From contig JAXLXE010000001.1 in the NCBI GenBank assembly GCA_046328115.1, positions 744,001-808,000 on the forward strand: 64,000 bases of DNA. Direction: 5' to 3'. The stretch is from JAXLXE01 sp046328115. GTDB lineage: Bacteria > Chloroflexota > UBA6077 > JACCZL01. Shown in pieces: positions 34,095 to 43,035 of the stretch (its first letter is position 1; the number at the start of each line of letters is the position of its first letter). The position numbers and the translations under genes are program-made. The notes beneath the pieces are model-generated. The model was not told the DNA's origin. It did not search any database and worked only from the letters and a program-made list of their open reading frames with translations.

Positions 34095-35390
34095 CTAGGC
34101 GGTTACCGCGCCTTCTTCCTTCAGCCGCTTGATCGCCGACTCGTACCCGGAGACCGTACGGTCCACGTCCTCTTCGGTGTGCACGGCGGAGACAATCAGC
34201 TTCATCCCCATGGGATCCACTCCGGCGAGACGCATCGCCGCCTGGAATTTGGACTGAAGCTTACGGGCAGGCAGTTCCGAATTCAGCGTCATGTCTACCA
34301 TGGACGCCCAGCCCGTGGCCGTGCCACCCACGCCGTGCCGCTTCAGCACGTCAAGGAACCCGGCCTTGATCGCGTCCGCCCGAGCGGCTGCCGTCTTCTG
34401 GACGGACGGGTCCTTCACGATGTTCAAGCAGGCCGTGCCCGCGGCGGCGGAGACGGGATTGGCGTTGAACGTACCGGGATGGGCGATGCGTCCAAAGCGG
34501 AGCCACTGCGGGTCATCCCGGAACTCAAACAGCGACATCACCTCGCGACTGCCCGCCACGGCGCCACCTGGGTAACCGCCGGCGAGAATCTTGGCCAGCG
34601 TGGTCAACTCGGGCTTGACGCCAAAGAACTCCTGCGCCCCGCCCGGAGCGTAGCGGAAACCGGTGACGACCTCGTCAAAGATGGTCAGGGCACCGTACCG
34701 GCGCGTGAGCGGGATAACATCGCGGGCGAACGATTCGGTGAGCCCATTGCCCCAGTGGATGACGCCCGCAACGTCACCCTTTGCAAGCTCCGCCTCCAGC
34801 GCCGCCAGGTCCAGGTGTGGCACCCCGGTCACGGTGTCCTGTACCGCCTTGGGGATACCTTTGGAGATTGGCACATCATAGGGCGGCAGCATGGCGATGG
34901 CCGCGTAGTCATGCCAGCCGTGGAAGTGGCCATTGGTCTTGATGATGCGGTCGCGCCCCGTGAAGGCCCGCGCCAGGCGCATCGCCATCATGGTGGCCTC
35001 GGTGCCGGAAGAGGTGAACTTCACCACATCCGCGCTCGGGACTATCTGGGTAACCAACTCCGCCCACTGCATCTCGAGCTCGGTGTTGCCGCCAAGGTGG
35101 GTACCGAGCTGTGCCTGGCGAACGACAGCCTCCGTCACCGCGGGATGGCAGTGGCCCAGCAGCAGCGCGCCGTGGCCGCCCCAGTAATCCACATACTCGT
35201 TGCCATCCACGTCCCACTTTCGTGAGGCCTTGGCCCGAGTGATGTACAGCGGGAACGGCTCGGCGTAGCGGCTATCGTGGGTGACACCGCTGGGCAGCGT
35301 GGTCTTTGCCCGCTCGTAGAGCGCCGCCGACCCGGCGAACCGCTCAAAGACCTCTTCTTCTACTGTTAGCGGCCTCGCTTCCATCACCAT
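34095..35390 (-). CDS. Class III aminotransferase (glutamate-1-semialdehyde aminomutase-like)
   Basis: 431 residues from the ATG at 35390, with GGAGG 9 bases upstream. PLP fold type I: GGHGALLLGHCHPAV, SSGTEATMMAMRLAR for phosphate, FDEVVTGFR with the pyridine-N Asp, and LAKILAGGYPGG with the Schiff-base Lys; HPGTFNANPVSAAA is typical of the HemL-like clade. True HemL is used for tetrapyrrole synthesis, but the divergent Gfo/Idh neighbour and absence of hem genes make an amino-sugar or beta-amino acid transaminase as likely. Symbol withheld for that reason. Confidence 0.88.
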   Translation of the reverse strand: MVMEARPLTVEEEVFERFAGSAALYERAKTTLPSGVTHDSRYAEPFPLYITRAKASRKWDVDGNEYVDYWGGHGALLLGHCHPAVTEAVVRQAQLGTHLGGNTELEMQWAELVTQIVPSADVVKFTSSGTEATMMAMRLARAFTGRDRIIKTNGHFHGWHDYAAIAMLPPYDVPISKGIPKAVQDTVTGVPHLDLAALEAELAKGDVAGVIHWGNGLTESFARDVIPLTRRYGALTIFDEVVTGFRYAPGGAQEFFGVKPELTTLAKILAGGYPGGAVAGSREVMSLFEFRDDPQWLRFGRIAHPGTFNANPVSAAAGTACLNIVKDPSVQKTAAARADAIKAGFLDVLKRHGVGGTATGWASMVDMTLNSELPARKLQSKFQAAMRLAGVDPMGMKLIVSAVHTEEDVDRTVSGYESAIKRLKEEGAVTA

Positions 35391-35593
35391 GGGATGGCGC
35401 CTCCGAGTTGAACTAGTCCGCATCATAGCAAACGCGCATCCGGCTCCCGCGCCTCCGCCCGCCAAACCACTACCATAGCGTTGATGGCGGCCGCGGAGGA
35501 TGGGGAGCATCACCGCACCGGAAGCAGCCCACGGCCCCAGAACCCCACCCAGGGCCTGACGAGCCAGGCCCTTTAGCAAGAGGAGTCCGCGAC

Positions 35594-36664
35594 ATGCCTA
35601 GTGGAACCATCCGCGTGGGATTCATCGGTGCCGGCGGGATCGTCCGCACCCGCCACGTCCCTGGCCTCCGCGCCGTACCCGGCGTGGAGTTTGCCGGTGT
35701 GGTCAACCGCAGCCGCGAATCGTCAGAGCGGGCGGCGCAGGAATTCGGAATCTCCCGCGTGTACGACAGTCCAAAGCAGCTCATTGAATCGGATGAGATT
35801 GATGCCGTGTGGATCGGCGCGCACCCATACGTCCATCGCGAGCTCAGCGTCGCTGCTCTGGATGCCGGCAAGCACGTGTTCTGCCAGGCGCGCATGGCCA
35901 TGGACTACCGGGATGCCAAGCTTATGTGGGAGCGCTCGCTCAAGTCCGACTGCACCACCATGCTCTGCCCGCCGCCGCACTTCATGTACGGCGACCGGGT
36001 CATCAGAAGGCTGATCCGCGAAGGGGCCGTAGGCGAACCCCGGAACATCGTGGTTCAGTCGTTTGCGTCCGCCTATATCGACGCAGATGCCCCGCTCCAC
36101 TGGCGCCAGGATCGCTCGATCTCCGGCCTCAACACGCTGGACTTCGGCATGATGATCGAGGTGACGCAGCGGTGGCTTGGCTACGCCAAGTCCGTCACGG
36201 CGCTCGCCCATACGTTCAACCTGACGCGCACCACGGCTGAGGGGGAGAAGCAAGTAGTGGGCCGACCGGACACCGTGGCCGCCGTCGCCGAGCTGGAGAG
36301 CGGCGCCATCGCCACGATCACCTGCAGCGGCGTCGCCGCGCAGGCCGGTGACTCGAATGGCTACGAAATCTACGGCACGAAGGGCACCCTGAAGTACACC
36401 ATGAGCCCGGGTTTCACCAATGACCGCATCACCCTGGCGCCGGCCGCCGGCGGCGCGGCAGTCGAGGTCACGGTGTCTCCACAAGAGGCGCGACCCTGGA
36501 CCGTGGAAGCGGACTTCATCGCCGGTGTCCGGGAGGGACGACGGTCCGTGGAGCCTTCATTCTGGGACGGTCTCAAATATATGGAGATGACGGAAGCCGT
36601 GTTCCGCTCCGTTGAAGAGGGGCGGACGATCTCCCTGCCCTTCGAGAATCTGACCACCTCGTAG
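35594..36664 (+). CDS. Gfo/Idh/MocA-family protein with altered EKP motif
   Basis: 356 residues, AGGAG 8 bases before the ATG. Rossmann start GFIGAGGIVRTRHVPGL binds NAD(P); the C-terminal beta sheet domain begins near residue 125 (MYGDRVIRRLIREGAVGEPRN). The usual (E/D)KP motif after KHV is replaced: GKHVFCQARMAMDY, so the conserved lysine is lost. The enzyme may still bind cofactor but with changed or lost dehydrogenase chemistry. Divergent from the aminotransferase, with about 200 bp of shared upstream DNA. Sugar-type substrate is likely but unproven. Confidence 0.88.
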   Translation: MPSGTIRVGFIGAGGIVRTRHVPGLRAVPGVEFAGVVNRSRESSERAAQEFGISRVYDSPKQLIESDEIDAVWIGAHPYVHRELSVAALDAGKHVFCQARMAMDYRDAKLMWERSLKSDCTTMLCPPPHFMYGDRVIRRLIREGAVGEPRNIVVQSFASAYIDADAPLHWRQDRSISGLNTLDFGMMIEVTQRWLGYAKSVTALAHTFNLTRTTAEGEKQVVGRPDTVAAVAELESGAIATITCSGVAAQAGDSNGYEIYGTKGTLKYTMSPGFTNDRITLAPAAGGAAVEVTVSPQEARPWTVEADFIAGVREGRRSVEPSFWDGLKYMEMTEAVFRSVEEGRTISLPFENLTTS

Positions 36665-36674
36665 GCTTCCAGAT

Positions 36675-36724
36675 GCGTCGCCGGGCGCCCCCGGATCATG
36701 GTCAGCGGGCGCCCGGTGCGACGC
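36675..36724 (+). terminator. Long hairpin after Gfo/Idh gene
   Basis: GCGTCG plus CCGGGCGCCC pair with GGGCGCCCGG plus CGACGC, interrupted by a 2-base bulge (TG), giving 16 bp around a 16-base loop. It lies just after the stop at 36664 and before the topA promoter. No U run follows. Confidence 0.55.
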
Positions 36725-36744
36725 CAACGTGACAAAAGACTGGC

Positions 36745-36772
36745 ATGTCAGTCGCGAACAGTCTTCTATAAT
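36745..36772 (+). promoter_or_regulatory. Candidate topA promoter
   Basis: ATGTCA (36745-36750), a 16-bp spacer and a perfect TATAAT (36767-36772). Transcription would begin near 36779, about 50 bases before the topA start. Confidence 0.6.
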
Positions 36773-36829
36773 CGAGCCGGAGTCGAGCGGAATCGCGCGA
36801 TCAGCGGGGTTCGGCTGAGGAAGCGGGCA

Positions 36830-39253
36830 GTGGCAGAGCGAAACCTCGTGGTCGTTGAGTCGGCCGCGAAGGCCAAGACGATTGAAAAATTCCTGGGGCG
36901 CGGCTATACGGTGCGCGCCTGTCTGGGCCACGTACGTGACCTGCCCAAGAGCAAGCTCGGGGTGGACGTGGAGCATGACTTCATGCCCGCCTACGTCGAC
37001 TCGCCCGAGAAGCGCGACGTTGTGAAGCGGCTCCGCGACGAGGCCAAGTCCTCGTCTCAGGTGTACATTGCCACGGACCCTGACCGGGAGGGCGAAGCCA
37101 TTGCCTGGCATCTGGTAACCGCCATGAAGCTGGGGAATAAGCCGGTCCGTCGCATCGAGTTCCATGAGGTCACGAAGGACGCTGTGCTGAGGGCGGTCGC
37201 CTCCCCGCGCGACATCGACCTGCGGCGGGTGGACGCACAGCAGGCGCGCCGCGTTCTGGACCGTCTGGTGGGCTACAAGATCAGCCCGCTCCTGTGGAAG
37301 AAGGTCCGCCCGGGCTTGTCCGCGGGCCGCGTGCAGTCCGTGGCAGTGCGGCTGGTCGTGGACCGAGAGCGGGAGCGGGACGCCTTCCAGTCTGTGGAGT
37401 ACTGGTCGCTTCACGCGGAACTGGCGCAGCTCGGCGCAACCTCGCAGGTGTTCAAGGCCAATTTGAACGAGCGCGAAGGCCACAAGATAGAGTTGCACAC
37501 ACAACTCGAGAGCGATGCCGTTATCAGCGATCTGGAAGGCGCCCGCTACCAGGTGCGCGAGATTCGCAAGCGCGAGCAACAGCGCCACCCCACAGCGCCG
37601 TTCACTACCAGCACGCTGCAACAGGAAGCCAGTCGCAAGCTTGGCTTTACGGCTCGACGGACGATGGTGGTGGCCCAGCAGCTCTATGAGGGTATTGACA
37701 TCGGCGGCGAGACGGTTGGTCTCATCACATACATGCGAACCGACTCAGTCAACGTGGCGATTTCCGCCGTGGAAGAGGCCCGCGACTGGATCCGCACCAC
37801 GTTCGACCCGAACATGGTGCCGGCGCAACCGCGCACCTATCGGACACGCAGCCGTCTGGCGCAAGAGGCACATGAGGCCATCCGCCCCACCGCCGTCGCC
37901 CGCGAACCCGCGCACCTGGCCAGCCGGCTGGACCGCGATCAGCTCCGCCTTTACGAGCTGGTTTGGAAGCGGTTCGTGGCCAGCCAGATGTCTTCCGCCA
38001 TCTTCGATGTGACGTCGATAGACATAGACGCTCGGGCGGATGGACGGCCTCGGTATGGCTTCCGCGCCACCGGCTCCGTGCTGCGCTTCCGCGGCTTCCT
38101 AGAGATGTACCTGGAAGGACGTGACGACGGCGAGGAGGATGAAGACGGACGGCAACGCCTGCCAGAGTTGACGCAGGATGAGCAGCTCCGCCTGGAGCGG
38201 CTCCTTCCTGAACAGCACTTCACCCAGCCGCCGCCGCGGTACACGGAGGCTACGCTGGTCAAGGCCCTGGAAGAACGCGGGATCGGCCGACCGTCCACGT
38301 ACGCTCCCATCCTGTCCACCATTCAGGATCGCGGCTACGTTGAACGAGAGGATCGCCGCTTCAAGCCCACAGAGGTGGGTTACCTGGTCAACGACTTGTT
38401 GATGGGTCACTTCGCGAATGTGGTTGACCTTGACTTCACGGCTAACCTGGAAGGCAAGTTGGACGACATTGCCACAGGTGATACGCCGTGGGTGCCAGTG
38501 GTCAGGGAGTTCTACGAACCGTTCGAAGTGAACCTCGACCGTGCCCAGCAAGAGATCGAGCACGTCAACAAGACGGCGGAGATCACGGACAAGCTCTGCG
38601 AGAAGTGCGGCAAGCCCATGGCCATCAAGCTGGGGAAATTTGGACGGTTTCTTTCCTGCACCGGCTTCCCGCAGTGCCGAAATGCCACTCCTCTAGAGGG
38701 TGAGCAGCCCGCCGTGGAGCCGAGTGATGAGATCTGCGAGACCTGTGCCAAGCCCATGGTGATCAAAACCGGTCGTTACGGCAAGTTCCTGTCGTGCAGC
38801 GACTATCCCACGTGCAAGACCACCCGACCTATCCTGGTGAAACTCGGCGTCGGCTGTCCTGTCTGCGGGACGGACCTTGTTGAGAAACGCAGCCGATTTG
38901 GCAAGACGTTCTATGGCTGTAGTGCTTACCCGGCCTGTAGCTGGTTGTCCTGGCAGCGGCCGCTTCCAGAGCCCTGCGACATCTGCGGCAAGCTACGATT
39001 CCAGATGTCCGGCGACCGGATCCACTGCCTGGGCTGCGACGGTGAGCTGCCCAGTCGAAGGCGTGCGCAGGCCGGCGAGGCTGAGGGAGACGCAAAGGCC
39101 CCGGCACGCCGGCGCGGCGTGGCTGCCTCTGCCCGGTCTACCGCCGGACGATCCACACGTGCCTCCGCGCCCCGCGGACGCGCCAGCGGCACCGGTGGCC
39201 GCACAGCGGGGACACGGCCGTCCGGCCAGCCCCGCCGCAAGAAAGCCAGCTAG
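36830..39253 (+). CDS. topA: DNA topoisomerase I
   Basis: 807 residues from the GTG at 36830 (GAGGAAG upstream), placing the Toprim motif VVVESAAKAKTI at the N-terminus as usual. Toprim metal site ATDPDREGEA; catalytic tyrosine Y301 in GLITYMRTDS; RPSTYAP near 490. Four cysteine ribbons lie at the C-terminus: CEKCGKPM, CETCAKPM, CPVCGTDL and CDICGKLR. A Ser/Arg/Ala-rich basic tail of about 60 residues may bind DNA. Relaxes negative supercoils. Followed by pepP after 78 bp. Confidence 0.97.
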   Translation: MAERNLVVVESAAKAKTIEKFLGRGYTVRACLGHVRDLPKSKLGVDVEHDFMPAYVDSPEKRDVVKRLRDEAKSSSQVYIATDPDREGEAIAWHLVTAMKLGNKPVRRIEFHEVTKDAVLRAVASPRDIDLRRVDAQQARRVLDRLVGYKISPLLWKKVRPGLSAGRVQSVAVRLVVDRERERDAFQSVEYWSLHAELAQLGATSQVFKANLNEREGHKIELHTQLESDAVISDLEGARYQVREIRKREQQRHPTAPFTTSTLQQEASRKLGFTARRTMVVAQQLYEGIDIGGETVGLITYMRTDSVNVAISAVEEARDWIRTTFDPNMVPAQPRTYRTRSRLAQEAHEAIRPTAVAREPAHLASRLDRDQLRLYELVWKRFVASQMSSAIFDVTSIDIDARADGRPRYGFRATGSVLRFRGFLEMYLEGRDDGEEDEDGRQRLPELTQDEQLRLERLLPEQHFTQPPPRYTEATLVKALEERGIGRPSTYAPILSTIQDRGYVEREDRRFKPTEVGYLVNDLLMGHFANVVDLDFTANLEGKLDDIATGDTPWVPVVREFYEPFEVNLDRAQQEIEHVNKTAEITDKLCEKCGKPMAIKLGKFGRFLSCTGFPQCRNATPLEGEQPAVEPSDEICETCAKPMVIKTGRYGKFLSCSDYPTCKTTRPILVKLGVGCPVCGTDLVEKRSRFGKTFYGCSAYPACSWLSWQRPLPEPCDICGKLRFQMSGDRIHCLGCDGELPSRRRAQAGEAEGDAKAPARRRGVAASARSTAGRSTRASAPRGRASGTGGRTAGTRPSGQPRRKKAS

Positions 39254-39331
39254 CGCCTCGCCAGCCCCGCCGCGAATCCTCGATCATCACAGGCGTCTAT
39301 CACGACTCACGAGACTGAGGTCCAACACGCT

Positions 39332-40450
39332 ATGAGTAAGCACGGTGACCGGATAGAGCGGCTACGCGCTCAGCTCGAGACGGACAATCTGGACGCATTC
39401 CTGGTATCTCAGCCCGAGTCCCGCTTCTACCTGAGCGGCTACACCGGGCATGACCTTCCGCCGCGTGACTCCGCCGGGTACCTGGTAATCGGGAAGAAGG
39501 ACGCGTTCCTACTCACCGATCCACGCACGAGCGAGCAGGCCGAGTACGAGACATCTGGCTACGAGGTAGTCGTCTACTCTGGCGAGAACCGCATGACCGA
39601 TCGCGTCAAGCAGGTGGTTCAGCGCATTGGCGCCACCCGGGTTGGCTTTGAGTCTATCCACCTGCCGCACGCGTTCTGGGCCGCTATCCAGGCAGCCCTC
39701 GCAGGCGCCTCGACGTTCCTGCCCATCAAAGATCTGGTTGACCGATTGCGGGTGGTCAAGGACTCCGCGGAGATGAAGTCGCTCCAGGCGGCGATCGACG
39801 TGCTGGACGAGTGCTTCATCCACGTGGCGCGCAACGAGCTTCGCGCTGGACGAACGGAGCTCCAGGTGGCCGCGGAGATCTCCCGCTTTTTGGACCGGCG
39901 TGGCTACACCACGTCATTCCCCTCCATCGTCGCCAGCGGAACCAACGCGTCGATGCCCCACGCCGTGCCCACCGAGCGCGTCATTCGGGAGGGTGAACCC
40001 ATCACTATCGACATCGGCGCGCTGGTGGAAGGCTACTGTTCGGACATGACGCGTACCGTCTGTATCGGTGAGCCCTCCGCCAAGCTACGGGAGGTCTACG
40101 CGCTGGTGCTGGAAGCCCAGGATCGCGCGGAGAAGCGGGTTCGCGTGGGCATGACCGGCGTGGAAGCAGATGCCCTGGCACGTGACTTCCTCAAGGAGCG
40201 CGGTCACGGCGAGTACTTCACCCACGGTCTGGGGCACGGAATCGGCCTGGAGGTGCATGAGCCGCCTTCGCTCTCACTGCGCGGCGAGCAGAAGCTGGAG
40301 ACCGGGATGGTGTTCAGCGTGGAGCCGGGGATTTATCAGGCTGGGTGGGGCGGCGTGCGCATCGAGGACCTGGTGCGGCTCGAGGACTCCGGTGCCAAGA
40401 TTCTGTGCCGCTCGCCCAAGGCTCTCGAACTGTCGGAGGTCATCGCGTGA
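39332..40450 (+). CDS. pepP: Xaa-Pro aminopeptidase (M24B)
   Basis: 372 residues. N-terminal creatinase-like domain (1-135), then the pita-bread catalytic domain. The five metal ligands are present: ITIDIGALVEGYCSDMTRT (two Asp), THGLGHGIGLEVHE (His), FSVEPGIY (Glu) and RIEDLV (Glu). Cytoplasmic removal of N-terminal residues before proline. Stop overlaps the efp start by GTGA. pepP beside efp is a common bacterial arrangement. Confidence 0.94.
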   Translation: MSKHGDRIERLRAQLETDNLDAFLVSQPESRFYLSGYTGHDLPPRDSAGYLVIGKKDAFLLTDPRTSEQAEYETSGYEVVVYSGENRMTDRVKQVVQRIGATRVGFESIHLPHAFWAAIQAALAGASTFLPIKDLVDRLRVVKDSAEMKSLQAAIDVLDECFIHVARNELRAGRTELQVAAEISRFLDRRGYTTSFPSIVASGTNASMPHAVPTERVIREGEPITIDIGALVEGYCSDMTRTVCIGEPSAKLREVYALVLEAQDRAEKRVRVGMTGVEADALARDFLKERGHGEYFTHGLGHGIGLEVHEPPSLSLRGEQKLETGMVFSVEPGIYQAGWGGVRIEDLVRLEDSGAKILCRSPKALELSEVIA

Positions 40451-41004
40451 TTTCAACTGGCGATCTGAAGAAGGGCATCATCATCGAGATGGATAGGCAG
40501 CTCTTCTCCATCATGGACTACCAGCACCAGAAGATCGGTCGCGGCAGCGCCCAGGTTCGCATGAAGATCCGAAACGTCCGCACCGGCGCCATCTCCGACA
40601 CCACGGTGCAGGCCGGGTCCAAATTTCCGCGCGTGCGGCTGGAACAGCATGACATGAGCTATCTGTACGCCGAGGACTCCAACTACTACTTCATGGACCA
40701 GCAGTCGTACGACCAGATCGCGCTCACCCCAGACCAGCTTGGGGACGCTATCAACTACCTCAAGGACGGACTGGTGCTCCAGGTGTCCTTCTACGAAGAA
40801 GAGCCGGTCGCGGTTGACTTGCCAATCACGGTTGAGCTCCAGATCGTGGAGACGGACCCAGGCTTCCGGGGTGATACCGCCACCGGCGGCACCAAGCCAG
40901 CCAAGCTAGAGACTGGCCTCATCGTTCAGGTGCCACTCTTCGTTAACCAGGGCGAGATCATCAAGGTGGACACGCGGTCAGGCGAGTATCTGGAGCGTGT
41001 GTAG
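40447..41004 (+). CDS. efp: Translation elongation factor P
   Basis: 185 residues, GTG start inside the pepP stop codon. Three beta-barrel domains: KOW-like N-terminal domain (1-64), central OB domain (to about 127) and C-terminal OB domain (VDTRSGEYLERV). EF-P rescues ribosomes stalled on polyproline. The loop tip that reaches the peptidyl-transferase centre reads KIGRGSAQVR, so residue 32 is Arg where E. coli has the beta-lysylated Lys34. Arg here is otherwise typical of rhamnosylated (EarP-type) EF-P, though no EarP gene is in the window. Confidence 0.96.
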   Translation: MISTGDLKKGIIIEMDRQLFSIMDYQHQKIGRGSAQVRMKIRNVRTGAISDTTVQAGSKFPRVRLEQHDMSYLYAEDSNYYFMDQQSYDQIALTPDQLGDAINYLKDGLVLQVSFYEEEPVAVDLPITVELQIVETDPGFRGDTATGGTKPAKLETGLIVQVPLFVNQGEIIKVDTRSGEYLERV

Positions 41005-41061
41005 TCACGCGCTCTGAGACCATGAGCAGGCGTCCGCAACCTCACCTCCTGGCGCGCCGGC

Positions 41062-41508
41062 ATGCCGCCGATTGAGCGTGACGGCGCGAGCGCGCGACAC
41101 CGGTGGATCGACGATGTGGGCGAGCTCTTACGCCTCATTGGCGCATCGGAATTTGAGGAGGTCGAGGTGGCCAGCGGCTCCTTGACGGTCTCCGTCCGAC
41201 GTGACCCCGCCGGCACGATCGCTCCGGAGCTTCTCACGTCGCTGTCACCCGCGGCAACTTCGGACATCTCAGTCACCATCCGGGCACCCGGAGTAGGCGT
41301 GTATCGCCGGGTGACCGGAGCGCGAGGTGACAGTCCCGTGGAGGCAGGGCAGCCAGTATCCATTGGGCAGGCGGTGGGCGCTGTTGAAACACTGGGTATG
41401 CTCAACCGAGTCATAGCCGAGGAGGCCGGCGTGGTAGATCAGATCCACGTGGCTGATGGAGACGCGGTAGAGTTCGGCCAACCCCTCGTCACCCTGCGAC
41501 TTAGCTGA
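41062..41508 (+). CDS. Biotin carboxyl carrier protein homologue lacking biotin lysine
   Basis: 148 residues. Clear AccB architecture: N-terminal helix (WIDDVGELLRLIGASEFEEVEVASG), short linker, and a C-terminal biotinyl fold IRAPGVGVYRR...EFGQPLVTLRL. At the biotin site the EAMKM motif is replaced by ETLGM (109-113): Gly112 stands where Lys must be. It cannot be biotinylated in the normal way. Located at the usual accB place, after pepP-efp and before xseAB, but accC is missing. May act as a regulator of acetyl-CoA carboxylase, as do plant BADC proteins, or be decaying. Confidence 0.85.
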   Translation: MPPIERDGASARHRWIDDVGELLRLIGASEFEEVEVASGSLTVSVRRDPAGTIAPELLTSLSPAATSDISVTIRAPGVGVYRRVTGARGDSPVEAGQPVSIGQAVGAVETLGMLNRVIAEEAGVVDQIHVADGDAVEFGQPLVTLRLS

Positions 41509-41514
41509 GCCGTC

Positions 41515-42753
41515 GTGGACATCCTGTCCGTCTCCCTGGTTGGAGAGCACATCCGCCAGCGGCTGGAGTCAGACGAGATGCTCGCCGACCTCTGGGTGCA
41601 GGGGGAGATCGTGAGCGCCTCGCGCTCGCCGCGCGGCCACCACTACTTCACCCTGCGGGATGACGCCGCACAGCTCCGGGCCGTGCTCTTCCAGGGCATC
41701 GCGGCACGGATAGCCACGCAGCCAATGGCGGGCGACAGCGTGATCGTCCACGGACGTATCTCCTGGTACGAGCCCACCGGGAGCGGCCAGCTCGTGGTGG
41801 ACCGCCTGTTTCCGGCAGGTGTTGGGGAGTCCTATCTGCGCTTCGAGGCGCTCAAGCTACGCCTGGAACAGGAAGGGCTCTTTGCACCGGAGCGCAAGCG
41901 CCCGCTGCCACCGATGCCGCGCCACGTGGGACTGGTGACGTCGCGTAGCGGGGCGGTGTACCACGACGTCGTGAACGTGCTCAGCCGGCGATACCCATTA
42001 GCCGAGCTGGTGTTCGTCCACAGCTCGGTTCAGGGCGAGCTCGCTCCGCTCGAGCTGGTGCAGGCGCTGCAGACGCTCTCTCGATGGCGATCGCCGGATG
42101 GCGACGCGGTAGACGTGGCGATCGTGGGTCGAGGCGGGGGCGCTCCGGAGGAGCTCGCCGTGTTCAACGATGAGCGTGTAGCCCGCGCGGTCTTTGCTTT
42201 CCCCTCACCCATCATCTCGGCGGTGGGCCACGAGACGGACACCACCATCTGTGACTACGTGGCGGACGCCCGCGCCCCCACACCATCAGCGGCCGCCGAG
42301 ATTGCCACACCCAGCACGGAGGAGCTCCTCCGTGACGTGACCGCGCTACGGAACGCCGTGGTCCCCGCCCTGCACGGGGTGCTGGCCAGGCTTGGCGCGG
42401 AGCTGGACCAACTGGATCGGCGCCTCGGGATGGCCTCACCTCGGACTGTCACCTCACGATATCGTGAACGCGTGGAGCAACTCGTGACCGCTGGCCGCTC
42501 CAACATGACGACGCGTTGGACAACGTGGAACGAGCGCCTGTCGGCGCGGACGCTGCAGCTCCGCGCCCTGGACCCGCGGGCCACGCTTGCCCGTGGGTAC
42601 GCTATCGTGACGCACGCGGCCGGCTCCCACGCCGGCCAGGTAGTGCTTTCGGCGCGGCAGGTGCTGCCGCGAGATGAGCTGGAGATCCAGATGACAGACG
42701 GTATGGTTCCGGCCGTCGCCGGCGCATCCATCGCAGGGCCCCCCCAGTCGTGA
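41515..42753 (+). CDS. xseA: Exodeoxyribonuclease VII large subunit
   Basis: 412 residues, GTG start 6 bp after the previous gene. N-terminal OB domain (LWVQGEIVSASRSPRGHHYFTLRDDAAQLRAVLF), then the catalytic core: MPRHVGLVTSRSGAVYHDV, DVAIVGRGGG and SAVGHETDTTICDYVADARAPTPSAAAE. Degrades single-stranded DNA into oligonucleotides in a complex with XseB. The stop overlaps xseB by GTGA, so the subunits are translationally coupled. Confidence 0.96.
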   Translation: MDILSVSLVGEHIRQRLESDEMLADLWVQGEIVSASRSPRGHHYFTLRDDAAQLRAVLFQGIAARIATQPMAGDSVIVHGRISWYEPTGSGQLVVDRLFPAGVGESYLRFEALKLRLEQEGLFAPERKRPLPPMPRHVGLVTSRSGAVYHDVVNVLSRRYPLAELVFVHSSVQGELAPLELVQALQTLSRWRSPDGDAVDVAIVGRGGGAPEELAVFNDERVARAVFAFPSPIISAVGHETDTTICDYVADARAPTPSAAAEIATPSTEELLRDVTALRNAVVPALHGVLARLGAELDQLDRRLGMASPRTVTSRYRERVEQLVTAGRSNMTTRWTTWNERLSARTLQLRALDPRATLARGYAIVTHAAGSHAGQVVLSARQVLPRDELEIQMTDGMVPAVAGASIAGPPQS

Positions 42754-43004
42754 GCGACGAAACCGTGGACGGCGCGAGCGTCGAGTCGTTCGAGGAAGCG
42801 TTTCGCCAGCTTCAAGAGACGGTTGAACGGCTGGAGTCCGGAGGACTCCCATTGGCGGAAGCGCTGGACACCTACGAACGTGCGATGGATCTCGCCGGTC
42901 GCTGCCGCGGGCTCCTGGACCGCGCTGAGCTTCGAATCACGCAACTCACGGCCGGCCCTGAGGGTGCCGCGGACGACGACGCCGCGATCGGCTCGGTGAG
43001 CTGA
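42750..43004 (+). CDS. xseB: Exodeoxyribonuclease VII small subunit
   Basis: 84 residues, GTG start overlapping the xseA stop. Two-helix protein with the family core FEEAFRQLQETVERLESGGLPLAEALDTYERAMDLAGRC. Binds many copies to the long coiled coil of XseA. A short acidic tail follows. Confidence 0.95.
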   Translation: MSDETVDGASVESFEEAFRQLQETVERLESGGLPLAEALDTYERAMDLAGRCRGLLDRAELRITQLTAGPEGAADDDAAIGSVS

Positions 43005-43035
43005 GCGGCCCCGTCGCTCACCACGGAACGAGCAC

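Noticed and set aside
34095..35390. Naming the class III aminotransferase hemL
   Set aside because: The sequence is close to the HemL clade, but nothing nearby supports tetrapyrrole synthesis, and the divergent Gfo/Idh gene suggests another substrate.
36557..37621. Minus-strand reading frame of 354 codons over topA
   Set aside because: It overlies the conserved Toprim region of topA, carries no family motifs and has no ribosome site.
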